Positions 7,776 to 16,230 of a DNA stretch of 64,000 nt are shown here, one piece after another. The notes beneath the pieces were generated by a model, which saw only the letters and a program-made list of their open reading frames with translations, searched no databases and was not told the DNA's origin. The stretch lies in the NCBI RefSeq assembly GCF_000969825.1, contig NZ_KQ033919.1, positions 2,598,671-2,662,670 of the forward strand, written 5' to 3'. Every line of letters begins with the position of its first letter. The first letter of the stretch is position 1. The position numbers and the translations under genes were made by a program. This stretch comes from Parabacteroides gordonii MS-1 = DSM 23371. Lineage in GTDB: Bacteria; Bacteroidota; Bacteroidia; Bacteroidales; Tannerellaceae.

Positions 7776-10700
7776 ATGAAACAGATCAAGATTTTCAGTA
7801 TTTTGATGATGCTTGTGTTATGTTGCGGCACGATGTTTGCCCAGAACGCCACGATCACAGGGATAATCACCGACGCTAATACGTCGGAGCCGCTCCTAGG
7901 AGCGAGCGTTGTTCTCAAGGGAACAACGCAAGGGACTGTATCCGATATGGATGGAAATTACTCTATCACGGCGACACCGGGTGCCACACTGGTGTTCAGC
8001 TATATCGGTTATGATACCAAAGAAATAAGAGTAGGAAACCAGAATGTGATCAACGTTGCACTTTCGGAAGATTCACAATCCATTGACGAAGTGATTGTTG
8101 TGGGTACTGTGATGAGAAAGAGTGATCTGACCGGTGCTGTGGGCAGTGTTAGCGGTGAAGTGTTAAAGGAAAAGCCTGTAACCGATATAAACCAGGCACT
8201 TCAAGGTCGTGTGGCTGGTGTGTTTATCAGTTCTGCAGCAAAACCGGGAGATAACTCATCTATTAAGATCAGGGGTATCAATACTATTAATGGGGCTACA
8301 GATCCTATTTATGTGGTCGACGGTTTGATCATGGACAATTATGGAGGTGGATTTAATGCAGTCAACCTGAATGACGTTTCTTCCATCGAAGTTTTGAAAG
8401 ATGCTTCGGCTACAGCCTTGTATGGTTCACGCGCAGCCAATGGTGTCGTTTTGATCACAACCAAAAAAGGAAGCAAGGGAGAAGGTAAAGTTAGCTATGA
8501 CGGATGGATTGGCGTTCGTTCTTATGCAAAAAGACCTGAAACAATGAATTCCAAACAGTTATTCGAACTTCGTAGAGATGCTGCAATGAATAGTTTTGCC
8601 GCTCGTCATCCTAATGCAACGGAAGCAGAGATTAATGCCAATCTGCAAAATCGTATCATGACACCTTATAACCCGCTTGGAGGAGGAGGATATGTATTCG
8701 GACAATACGAATTGGATGCCTACAACAATCCTAATTTCCAGGATTACGACTGGCTGGACGAAGTGACTCGTAATGCCATAGAACATAATCATTCATTGAG
8801 TTTTGCCGGTGGAAGTGATAAAGGTACTTATTTTATAAGCCTTGGCTTTGCCAATCAGGAAGGAATGGTGAAAAACCTGAGTAACAAGAATATTACCGGC
8901 CGTGTCAATGTCGATTACAATGTTAAATCCTGGTTGAAAGTCGGTACCAATACTTCGTTTATACGTACTGAATCGGAAATAGCAGAAAATGACGATGTTT
9001 TCGATAAAGCAAGAGGTGCGAACCCTATGTTACCAATTGATTATGATTTGCTTACATTGAATTATGGTGATCGTATTGACGAAAACTATTTTAACCCGCT
9101 GGGTACGATGCGTATCGACCACGATCGGATAAGAAACCGTTTTATCAGTTCTAACTTTTTGAATATTAATCCGATCAAGGGCTTGAACTTCCGTACGACT
9201 TTTTCACTGAACCATTTGGAAGAATCGACTTTCAGATATCAACCGAACGATATCCAGCAGGCTATCCGTTATTCCAATCATGGAGAAACGCAGCATAAGC
9301 GGGATAATGTAACTATGTGGCAGTGGGATAATACTATTTCGTATGATAATACTTTCGGTGGAGTTCACCGTATCAATGCTATGTTGGGTACTAGTGCTTC
9401 TAATAATTCCCGTAACTATACTAATGCAACCGGCCGTGGATTCGATTCTAACCTTTTGGGATACCATAACATCGGTGCATCTGAACAAACCGGAGACAGA
9501 CGTATTGAATCGGATTTCTATTCTTCTTCATTGATGTCTTATTATTTGCGTGCCAACTATACGTATGACAATAAATATTATCTGACTGTAACGGCTCGTT
9601 ACGACGGATCTTCCAAATTCGGCAAAGACTACAGGTGGGGTTTGTTCCCTTCTTTCTCCGGTGCATGGAATATTACTCAGGAAGATTTTATGCAGGATCA
9701 GACAATCTTCGACCAGTTAAAATTACGTCTGGGTTATGGTATCGTGGGTAATCAGGAAATCGATAATTATGCTTTCCTTACATTATATAAACCTAATGTC
9801 ACTACCGGATCTACTACTTATGTTCCTGATTCTAAAAAAGGTACATCAGATATTACTTGGGAAGGACAGCGTCAGTTCAATCTCGGATTCGATATGGCAT
9901 TTCTTAATAACCGGATTAAATTTTCGGCAGACTATTTCAATATTATCAACAGCGACTTGCTGCTGACACGAAATCTGGCAGAGACCTCCGGTTTTAAAAC
10001 TGCAGTAATGAATATCGGTGAAATCAAGAACAGAGGGGTTGAGTTCACTGTGGATGTAAATGCTCTAAAAACGAAAGATTGGGAATGGAATATATCAGCC
10101 AATTTCTCAAGAGACCGTAACAAGGTGACCAAGTTGTATGGTGACGGAGTGGAATTCATTAAGAAATATAATGGGGATCATAACCTGGAAAAAGAGGGTA
10201 ACCTGTTCCTGGGCCAGTCGCGTAACACTATTTATATCTGGAAAACCGGAGGTATTGCCCAGGTTGGTGATATGGATCGTCTGAATCAGATCAATTGGCA
10301 GGGGAAAAATGTAAGTCCTGGTGATCTATATCCGTTGGATGTTTCTGGTCCTGATGGTGTACCCGATGGAAAGATCGACGATGAATACGACCGCGTTGTT
10401 GTAGGTTCTCCCGATCCTAAATTTTACGGAGGATTCAGTACGGATCTTAGTTACAAAGGTCTTTCATTGAACCTTGTATTCAATTATTCTTACGGTGCAA
10501 AAAAATTAAGTCCTTTGTATGAAACATTGGTTGGAAGTACGGGTAGTTCGCTTGCATCGGTCGATCTGCTTGACCGTTGGACACCTGAAAATACGGGAGC
10601 TAAATTCCCCCGTCCGATGTATCAGGATGGTAACGATTCGGCTCCGTCGTATAACCCGTTTAGTGCCAGCCAGATGGATTTTTCTGTACAGAAAGCTTCT

Positions 10701-10901
10701 TACCTGCGCTTATCTACACTGACGCTGGCTTATACGCTTCCCGGAAAGATTGTCAATAGTCTGAAACTGGATAATCTGCGAGTGTACGGTACGGCATCGA
10801 ATGTATTCTGTCTGACTCCGTATAAGGGGTATGATCCGGAAACGGGCGACTGGTATCCACCGACAAGAATGTTTGTTTTTGGTCTTAATGTATCATTCTA
10901 A
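7776..10901 (+). CDS. SusC/RagA-family TonB-dependent outer-membrane transporter
   Basis: 1041 residues. A signal peptide (1-22, ending MFAQ) is followed by a carboxypeptidase-regulatory-like beta-sandwich (about 26-100, GIITDANTSEPLLGASVVLKGT), the SusC linker DEVIVVG, a plug domain (ending near ALYGSRAANGVVLITTKKG), then a beta-barrel ending in aromatic FVFGLNVSF, as required for outer-membrane insertion. There is no N-terminal STN domain, so signalling to an anti-sigma factor is not expected. It imports oligosaccharides captured by the SusD lipoprotein encoded 29 bases downstream. The enzyme neighbours suggest alpha-galactosyl- and mannose-containing glycans. Confidence 0.95.
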   Translation: MKQIKIFSILMMLVLCCGTMFAQNATITGIITDANTSEPLLGASVVLKGTTQGTVSDMDGNYSITATPGATLVFSYIGYDTKEIRVGNQNVINVALSEDSQSIDEVIVVGTVMRKSDLTGAVGSVSGEVLKEKPVTDINQALQGRVAGVFISSAAKPGDNSSIKIRGINTINGATDPIYVVDGLIMDNYGGGFNAVNLNDVSSIEVLKDASATALYGSRAANGVVLITTKKGSKGEGKVSYDGWIGVRSYAKRPETMNSKQLFELRRDAAMNSFAARHPNATEAEINANLQNRIMTPYNPLGGGGYVFGQYELDAYNNPNFQDYDWLDEVTRNAIEHNHSLSFAGGSDKGTYFISLGFANQEGMVKNLSNKNITGRVNVDYNVKSWLKVGTNTSFIRTESEIAENDDVFDKARGANPMLPIDYDLLTLNYGDRIDENYFNPLGTMRIDHDRIRNRFISSNFLNINPIKGLNFRTTFSLNHLEESTFRYQPNDIQQAIRYSNHGETQHKRDNVTMWQWDNTISYDNTFGGVHRINAMLGTSASNNSRNYTNATGRGFDSNLLGYHNIGASEQTGDRRIESDFYSSSLMSYYLRANYTYDNKYYLTVTARYDGSSKFGKDYRWGLFPSFSGAWNITQEDFMQDQTIFDQLKLRLGYGIVGNQEIDNYAFLTLYKPNVTTGSTTYVPDSKKGTSDITWEGQRQFNLGFDMAFLNNRIKFSADYFNIINSDLLLTRNLAETSGFKTAVMNIGEIKNRGVEFTVDVNALKTKDWEWNISANFSRDRNKVTKLYGDGVEFIKKYNGDHNLEKEGNLFLGQSRNTIYIWKTGGIAQVGDMDRLNQINWQGKNVSPGDLYPLDVSGPDGVPDGKIDDEYDRVVVGSPDPKFYGGFSTDLSYKGLSLNLVFNYSYGAKKLSPLYETLVGSTGSSLASVDLLDRWTPENTGAKFPRPMYQDGNDSAPSYNPFSASQMDFSVQKASYLRLSTLTLAYTLPGKIVNSLKLDNLRVYGTASNVFCLTPYKGYDPETGDWYPPTRMFVFGLNVSF

Positions 10902-10930
10902 GCTACCATTGATAAAAGAACTTATTTATA

Positions 10931-12547
10931 ATGTTTAAAATGAAATTTATGAAAGCAATAACTATATTATCACTTTCGGCTTTGTGTTTGTTTGGGACAA
11001 GCTCTTGTCAGGATTTTTTGGATAAGACACCACAGAGCGCATTGACAGCGGACCAGATCTATACGGATTTGGACAGATTGGAGCCTACGGTTAACGGATT
11101 GTACACCAGTTTTCGTAACACGAAAGTCAACAGGGAAGGTTTTACTTTCTATATGATCGGTACGGACGAAGCTCAGCAAGGTATTAAAGAAGTGCTCACT
11201 TATTCGAGCCAGCCGGGCTTTGATTATTATAACGGACAGCTGAACAGCGCACTCGATAAGATTTCGGCTATGTGGCAAAGCAAATGGCCTATCATAAATA
11301 CGGCGTCATTGTCTATTTGTGGTCTTACTATCCTGGAGGAGTCAGAAACAAATGACGAAAATCTGAAAAAAATCAAATTGCTGAAGGCAAATGCCTGTTT
11401 CATGCGTGCCATGTCTATGTTTGAACTGGCTATGCATTGGGGAGAGGTTCCTATCGTTGAAATTACATCTTTGGATCAAACAGATACGGATTATGCGAGA
11501 AGACCTTTGCCTGAAGTATGGAAACAAATCTTCGATGATTTCACATACGCTTCAGAAAACCTGAGCGAAGGTAGACAAACAGGCCCACGCGCTACCAAAG
11601 GATCGGCTATTGCCATGTTGGGTAAGGTTTGCATGTATGCACCTGAAGAAAGCGGTTATCGCGACTTCCAGAAGGCTATCGGTTATTTCGAGCAAATGAA
11701 TAATGGGCTTTATTCTTTGGAACCGGATTACGGAACATTATTCGACGAATGGGGAACGTTGGAATTTAACTCTCCTGAATCGGTGTTTGAGATCGATTAC
11801 GAACCGAATGATAACGGAAGAAGCGGCTGGCAATGGGATATGGGTTCTAAAACCTTAGGACAAGCCGGTTATAGTGAAGAATGTTATTTAGGCGGATGGG
11901 ATGTGATTATGCCGACAGTATACCAGTATAGCATGAGAGAAGACGGTGGTGTATGGGAAGAAGGCGACTTGCGTAAAAATGTAAACTTGCGCTATGAATG
12001 GACTTATGATGGTATTACCTATACTGTTCCTACGGATGCTGCCGACGAGTTGGACCCGCATATTAAGAAATGGGAAGACAGACGTATCGACAGATTTGCA
12101 CCTGAATATCCCAACGTTTTCAATAGAAGTTATTATCGCGTGGGTAAGAATTATCCGATGATCCGTTTTGCCGATGTTCTGCTTTGTTATGCCGAATGTT
12201 TGAATGAAGTAGGAAACACTGCTCAGGCGATAGATATTGTAAACAATCAAATCCGTAGACGTGCCTGGGGGGGGAATCTTCCGGCAGATAAGCAATGGAA
12301 AGGATTGTCGAAAGAACAGTTCCGGGTCGAAATTATGGATGAACGTATGCGGGAGCTTTGTTTTGAAGGATGGAGGCGTATGGACCTTATCAGGACAGGT
12401 AAATTTGTGGAGTTGATCAAACAACGTAACCGTTGGGCAAGAGAATCGAATACGATTCAGGAATACCACATGCGTTATCCTATCCCTGATTCCGAAATCA
12501 ATAATAATCCGAGTTTAACAAAGGATGATCAGAATCCGGGTTATTAA
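10931..12547 (+). CDS. SusD/RagB-family glycan-binding lipoprotein
   Basis: 538 residues from the first ATG; in-frame ATGs at 10940 and 10949 are equally plausible because each leaves a complete signal. The lipobox is GTSSC followed by QDFLDKTP, the typical SusD beginning. The N-terminal half has the tetratricopeptide-like helical pattern, and the C-terminal SusD region contains RFADVLLCYAECLNEVG and the terminal RYPIPDSEINNNPSLTKDDQNPGY-like ending of the family (last 20 residues). It pairs with the preceding SusC as the substrate-capturing lid of the outer-membrane transporter. A strong terminator follows 48 bases after the stop. Confidence 0.94.
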   Translation: MFKMKFMKAITILSLSALCLFGTSSCQDFLDKTPQSALTADQIYTDLDRLEPTVNGLYTSFRNTKVNREGFTFYMIGTDEAQQGIKEVLTYSSQPGFDYYNGQLNSALDKISAMWQSKWPIINTASLSICGLTILEESETNDENLKKIKLLKANACFMRAMSMFELAMHWGEVPIVEITSLDQTDTDYARRPLPEVWKQIFDDFTYASENLSEGRQTGPRATKGSAIAMLGKVCMYAPEESGYRDFQKAIGYFEQMNNGLYSLEPDYGTLFDEWGTLEFNSPESVFEIDYEPNDNGRSGWQWDMGSKTLGQAGYSEECYLGGWDVIMPTVYQYSMREDGGVWEEGDLRKNVNLRYEWTYDGITYTVPTDAADELDPHIKKWEDRRIDRFAPEYPNVFNRSYYRVGKNYPMIRFADVLLCYAECLNEVGNTAQAIDIVNNQIRRRAWGGNLPADKQWKGLSKEQFRVEIMDERMRELCFEGWRRMDLIRTGKFVELIKQRNRWARESNTIQEYHMRYPIPDSEINNNPSLTKDDQNPGY

Positions 12548-12595
12548 TTAAATTGCACAAGGCAATCTGAAATATAAACTGTAGTTGTGGAGTAT

Positions 12596-12636
12596 GGGGG
12601 TAATATTGTTATATTCTATATTACCCCCTTTTATTT
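12596..12636 (+). terminator. Terminator between susD and the beta-mannosidase gene
   Basis: GGGGGTAATAT pairs with ATATTACCCCC, followed by TTTTATTTT. Only about 25 bases separate it from the next start codon, so the beta-mannosidase gene is either expressed by read-through at reduced level or depends on a promoter I cannot see. Confidence 0.8.
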
Positions 12637-12660
12637 TCAAGTATTTAATAACGTATTGAC

Positions 12661-15255
12661 ATGAACATTCAAAGAAAGAATAACTATACTCGAATCATAA
12701 TCTTTTTTCTATTGATTTTATCTTATACGGGAGTTAGCGGGGCTCCAGTAAAAACGGAGTTGAATTCCGGATGGCGTTTTAGACAGTGGAGGTTGAACAA
12801 CTGGTATCCGGCTACGGTTCCCGGTGTGGTTCATACGGATCTTATTGCAAATAAGATTATTGAAGATCCTTTTTTCCGTCTTAACGAGCGAAGCGTGCAA
12901 TGGGTTGATAAGGAAGATTGGATGTATGAAACATTTTTCGATCTGAACGATGAAATGTTTGATAAGAAAAACATCCGGTTGCACTTTATGGGATTGGACA
13001 CTTACGTCAGTGTATATCTGAATGGCGAAAAGATATTGGAAGGCGACAATATGTTTCGTGAATGGAAAGTGGATATAAAAGATAAGGTAAAGCAGAAAGA
13101 CAATAAGTTGGAGGTTCTGTTTCGTTCTCCTATAAAAGAAGATATACCTAAATGGGATGCGTTGCCTTATCAATACCCTACAGGACCGGATCAATCGCAA
13201 CAAGGTGGTATCTTTAATAAAACGGTTAGTTCGTTTGCACGTAAGGCCGGATATCATTATGGCTGGGATTGGGGGCCGCGCCTGGTTACATCCGGCATTT
13301 GGCGTCCGGTTTATTTAGAGGCATGGAATGAGGCCAAGCTGGAAGATGTTTTTATCCAGCAAAAAGAGGTGAATAAACAAAAGGCTTCAATTACAGTTCA
13401 CGTTGATATTTTGTCTGATAAGGATATCTCCGGTGCGCAAATCATTGTAAAAGACAAAAAATCAGGAAAGACTTATGCTACATATACGGCAGATTTAAAG
13501 AAGGGTACAAACGTTGCAACAACTGATTTTGTAATCAATAATCCTCAATTGTGGTGGACAAACGGATTAGGAGAACCTCACCTGTATGAATTTCAGACAG
13601 ATATCGTTTTAGGTTCTCAGGTGATTGATTCCAATATTTCCAGAACAGGCATACGGTCGGTAAAAGTGATTAATAAACCGGATCAGTATGGTACGACATT
13701 CTATTTTGAATTAAATGGAGTTCCGGTATTTATGAAGGGAGCGAATTACATCCCTGGTGATAACTTCTTACCTCGTGTTACCAAGCAAAAATATGAAAAG
13801 ACGATCCTCGATGCCGTGAATACCAATATGAATATGCTCAGGGTTTGGGGTGGAGGAACGTATGAGAACGATATATTTTATGATCTTTGTGATCAACACG
13901 GTATTTTGGTCTGGCAGGATTTTATGTTTGCCTGTGGCATGTATCCTTCTGAAGGAGACTATCTTGAAAGTGTTCGCTATGAGGCGATAGATAATATAAA
14001 ACGTTTGAGGAACCATCCTTCAATTGCTCTTTGGTGCGGGAATAACGAATCGTACGATGGTTGGTTCGGTTGGGGCCGTAAAGAAGACTATACCAAACAA
14101 AATCCGGAATACGCGCGTGTTATGTGGAAACAGTACGCTGATCTTTTCCATAAACTGTTGCCGGATATGGTGGAACAGTATGCTCCGGGTGCATTTTATT
14201 GGCCTTCTTCCCCCTATGGTCTTCCGGGGCAAGGATGTGATGATAAAAATGGAGACCGGCATTATTGGGAAGTATGGCATGGCAGGAAACCTATTACTCA
14301 ATATAACAATGAGCGAAGTCGATTCTTTAGTGAATACGGATTTCAATCCTTCCCTGAGTTTGAGTCGGTTAAGATATATGCGCCGGAATCCGGAGACTGG
14401 GCGATTACATCTGAGGTTATGATGGAACATCAACGAGCCGGATCTTATGCGAACAATTTGATAGAAGAATATCTTTTGAATGAATACAGAAAACCTAAAG
14501 ATTTTGAATCTTTCCTTTATATGAATCAGGTCTTACAGGGTGATGCCGTTAAGATTGCGATGGAGGCTCATCGGAGGGATATGCCTTATTGCATGGGTAC
14601 TTTGTTTTGGCAACATAATGATTGTTGGCCTGTGGCTTCATGGTCTAGCCGTGATTATTATGGTCGTTGGAAAGCCCAACATTATTTTGCCCGTGATGCT
14701 TATAGGGATATATTGATTTCTCCTATAGAAAAAGATAACAGGTTATCAGTATATGTAGTGTCCGACAGATTAACAGCCACCAAAGGGGAACTTACTTTGA
14801 CAGCATTGACATTGGATGGTACGGTTATTGATAAAGTACAGAAGACAGTGACAATTGCAGCCAATACAAGTAAAAATGTTTTGTCGATGAATGTCGGTCA
14901 CTTGATACAAGATCGCTCAAAGAACGAAGTGGTAATACATGCACGTTTGGTGGATAAAACAGGAAAGATATATACCAATAATTACTTTTTGTTACAGCAA
15001 AAAGAGATAAATTATCCCCGAGCCATGATCTCAAAGCAAATTAAATCAGTGGATGGAGGATATGAGGTTCTTCTCACTTCTGACAAATTTGCGCGTGCGG
15101 TATTTATGTCTTTAAATGGGATCGATAATTTCTTCGAAAATAATTACTTTGATATACTTCCGGGAGAAACCGTTGCAGTCAAAGTAAAATCGACACTTTC
15201 GGTATCGGACTTTGAGAAGCAGTTGAAAATTATCTCGCTAAGTGATGCATACTGA
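12661..15255 (+). CDS. Beta-mannosidase, glycoside hydrolase family 2
   Basis: 864 residues. A signal peptide (about 1-28, ending VSGA) is followed by the GH2 sugar-binding domain (opening LNSGWRFRQW, with VPGVVHTDL characteristic of beta-mannosidases), an Ig-like domain (about 225-330), the TIM barrel, and C-terminal Ig-like domains. Catalytic residues: acid/base Glu463 in WCGNNES and nucleophile Glu558 in FSEYGFQSFPE. The HxxxxxWDWGPR-type motif (YHYGWDWGPRL) is also typical. It releases terminal beta-mannose from manno-oligosaccharides. It closes the PUL, but a terminator separates it from susD. With the alpha-galactosidases it suggests side-chain removal followed by backbone trimming of galactomannan-type oligosaccharides. 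Confidence 0.92.
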   Translation: MNIQRKNNYTRIIIFFLLILSYTGVSGAPVKTELNSGWRFRQWRLNNWYPATVPGVVHTDLIANKIIEDPFFRLNERSVQWVDKEDWMYETFFDLNDEMFDKKNIRLHFMGLDTYVSVYLNGEKILEGDNMFREWKVDIKDKVKQKDNKLEVLFRSPIKEDIPKWDALPYQYPTGPDQSQQGGIFNKTVSSFARKAGYHYGWDWGPRLVTSGIWRPVYLEAWNEAKLEDVFIQQKEVNKQKASITVHVDILSDKDISGAQIIVKDKKSGKTYATYTADLKKGTNVATTDFVINNPQLWWTNGLGEPHLYEFQTDIVLGSQVIDSNISRTGIRSVKVINKPDQYGTTFYFELNGVPVFMKGANYIPGDNFLPRVTKQKYEKTILDAVNTNMNMLRVWGGGTYENDIFYDLCDQHGILVWQDFMFACGMYPSEGDYLESVRYEAIDNIKRLRNHPSIALWCGNNESYDGWFGWGRKEDYTKQNPEYARVMWKQYADLFHKLLPDMVEQYAPGAFYWPSSPYGLPGQGCDDKNGDRHYWEVWHGRKPITQYNNERSRFFSEYGFQSFPEFESVKIYAPESGDWAITSEVMMEHQRAGSYANNLIEEYLLNEYRKPKDFESFLYMNQVLQGDAVKIAMEAHRRDMPYCMGTLFWQHNDCWPVASWSSRDYYGRWKAQHYFARDAYRDILISPIEKDNRLSVYVVSDRLTATKGELTLTALTLDGTVIDKVQKTVTIAANTSKNVLSMNVGHLIQDRSKNEVVIHARLVDKTGKIYTNNYFLLQQKEINYPRAMISKQIKSVDGGYEVLLTSDKFARAVFMSLNGIDNFFENNYFDILPGETVAVKVKSTLSVSDFEKQLKIISLSDAY

Positions 15256-15284
15256 TAACTGACAAATCGTATATATACAATCAG

Positions 15285-15326
15285 ATCTGCTAAAATCGGA
15301 CGGGAAAACTGTTAATTTTAGCAGAT
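15285..15326 (+). terminator. Hairpin after the beta-mannosidase gene, possible weak terminator
   Basis: ATCTGCTAAAAT (15285-15296) pairs perfectly over 12 bp with ATTTTAGCAGAT (15315-15326), followed by TTTG. The right arm lies inside repeat copy B. Copy A lacks the left arm, so the structure was created at this junction. Confidence 0.45.
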
Positions 15327-15414
15327 TTTGATTGTAATGTATATAGTTTTGTGTTCAGTAACAAAATTTGGCACGGATAAGTGTCTTGCTTAACGTTTAT
15401 TAGTCTGAAAAGAC

Positions 15415-15445
15415 TTGACAAAAGCCCTCTACAGCCGTATCTTTG
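15415..15445 (+). promoter_or_regulatory. Promoter of small RNA copy B
   Basis: TTG at 15415-15417 and TATCTTTG at 15438-15445 have a 20 bp spacer. The promoter is conserved relative to copy A, although the spacer sequence is different, which argues for selection on the promoter. Confidence 0.75.
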
Positions 15446-15449
15446 TACT

Positions 15450-15561
15450 GTGGTTTTTTCATAATAGTATTAGATTTAAGGTTAACAAAGTTTGGTTAGG
15501 GCTTGTCGTGAGACAGGCTTTAATTGTTTATAGGGGTTTGCTTTGCTGCAAGCCTTTTTAT
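15450..15561 (+). ncRNA. Candidate small RNA, copy B
   Basis: The predicted transcript is about 110 nt. After the conserved 5' half it forms a stem GCTTGTC/GACAGGC with the same GTGA tetraloop, where the changed base pair relative to copy A keeps pairing (covariation). The terminator stem GGTTTGC/GCAAGCC is followed by TTTTTAT; its loop and stem also differ from copy A while keeping pairing. It lies between the beta-mannosidase gene and the convergent FKBP gene, so it cannot be the leader of either; this supports a stand-alone RNA. Confidence 0.68.
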
Positions 15562-15579
15562 ATCAAACTAACAGATAAT

Positions 15580-15614
15580 AAAAAGGGAATATCCAAAACA
15601 GATATTCCCTTTTT
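15580..15614. terminator. Bidirectional terminator between small RNA B and the FKBP gene
   Basis: AAAAAGGGAATATC and GATATTCCCTTTTT pair around CAAAACA. A- and T-rich flanks make it usable from both sides. It ends the leftward glyS-FKBP transcript. Confidence 0.8.
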
Positions 15615-15632
15615 TAATTATATAAAAACCGG

Positions 15633-16226
15633 CTAAATAGTAGTACCAGCCGCTTCTACAGTTCGTTCAACCACTTCTATTTCAAAAACCAAAGTGGAGT
15701 AAGCAGGAATAATTTCGCTAGATCCGGGAGCTTGATAGTCTGCTGTACCATAAGCAAGTTGCTGGGGAATCCAGACTTCCCATTTTTCGCCTACTGTCAT
15801 ATTTTGTAAGGCAATAGTCCATCCAGCTATAGGGTTGGAAATTTGATTGTAAACAGCTGAGGCTGCACTGACTGCAAATAGGGCAGGATTTCCGTCTTCG
15901 AATTCCCTCTTGTCGAAATATTCATCATCTTTGCCAGTGGCATACCATCCCTTATAATAAACAGTAACACGGCTATTGTAGTAGATTGGAATTGCCGGTT
16001 TTTTCCCTTCCTGAAGCTTTTTGGCATAGACGAAATAATCACCTGCCCCGGCTATTTTCATTTGTATATAATCCGGATCATTGGCTTTCGCCTGGAAAGC
16101 CTTTTCATTTTCCAATTTATATGCTTCAACAGCTATATCATCACTATTATCATCGTCATCCTTACAGGAAGTAAAGACGGCGGATATACAAAAAATCATC
16201 AACGCGATTTGCAGGTACTTCTTCAT
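15633..16226 (-). CDS. FKBP-type peptidyl-prolyl isomerase lipoprotein
   Basis: The ATG at 16226 is chosen over a TTG at 16238; it gives 197 residues and a 4-base gap after glyS rather than an overlap. The lipoprotein signal ends in VFTSC followed by acidic KDDDDNSDD. The FKBP domain occupies about residues 80-190, with VTVYYKGWYATG, the PVGW-like IAGWTIALQNMTVGEKWEVWIP (described here from 128 onward), LAYG and a final LVFEIEVVE strand. Such proteins assist folding in the periplasm or at the outer membrane. It is co-transcribed after glyS, an arrangement I recall as common in Bacteroidetes but with no obvious functional link. Confidence 0.9.
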   Translation of the reverse strand: MKKYLQIALMIFCISAVFTSCKDDDDNSDDIAVEAYKLENEKAFQAKANDPDYIQMKIAGAGDYFVYAKKLQEGKKPAIPIYYNSRVTVYYKGWYATGKDDEYFDKREFEDGNPALFAVSAASAVYNQISNPIAGWTIALQNMTVGEKWEVWIPQQLAYGTADYQAPGSSEIIPAYSTLVFEIEVVERTVEAAGTTI

Positions 16227-16230
16227 GTAC

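Larger units (their letters stand above)
15304..15561 (+). repeat. Direct-repeat element, copy B (small-RNA-bearing, downstream of the PUL)
   Basis: This is the second copy of the element at 3091-3352, in the same orientation. It is identical at 15304-15356 and 15449-15490, and diverged but structurally equivalent elsewhere. Together the copies bracket the whole alpha-galactosidase/SusCD/beta-mannosidase locus. Confidence 0.85.
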
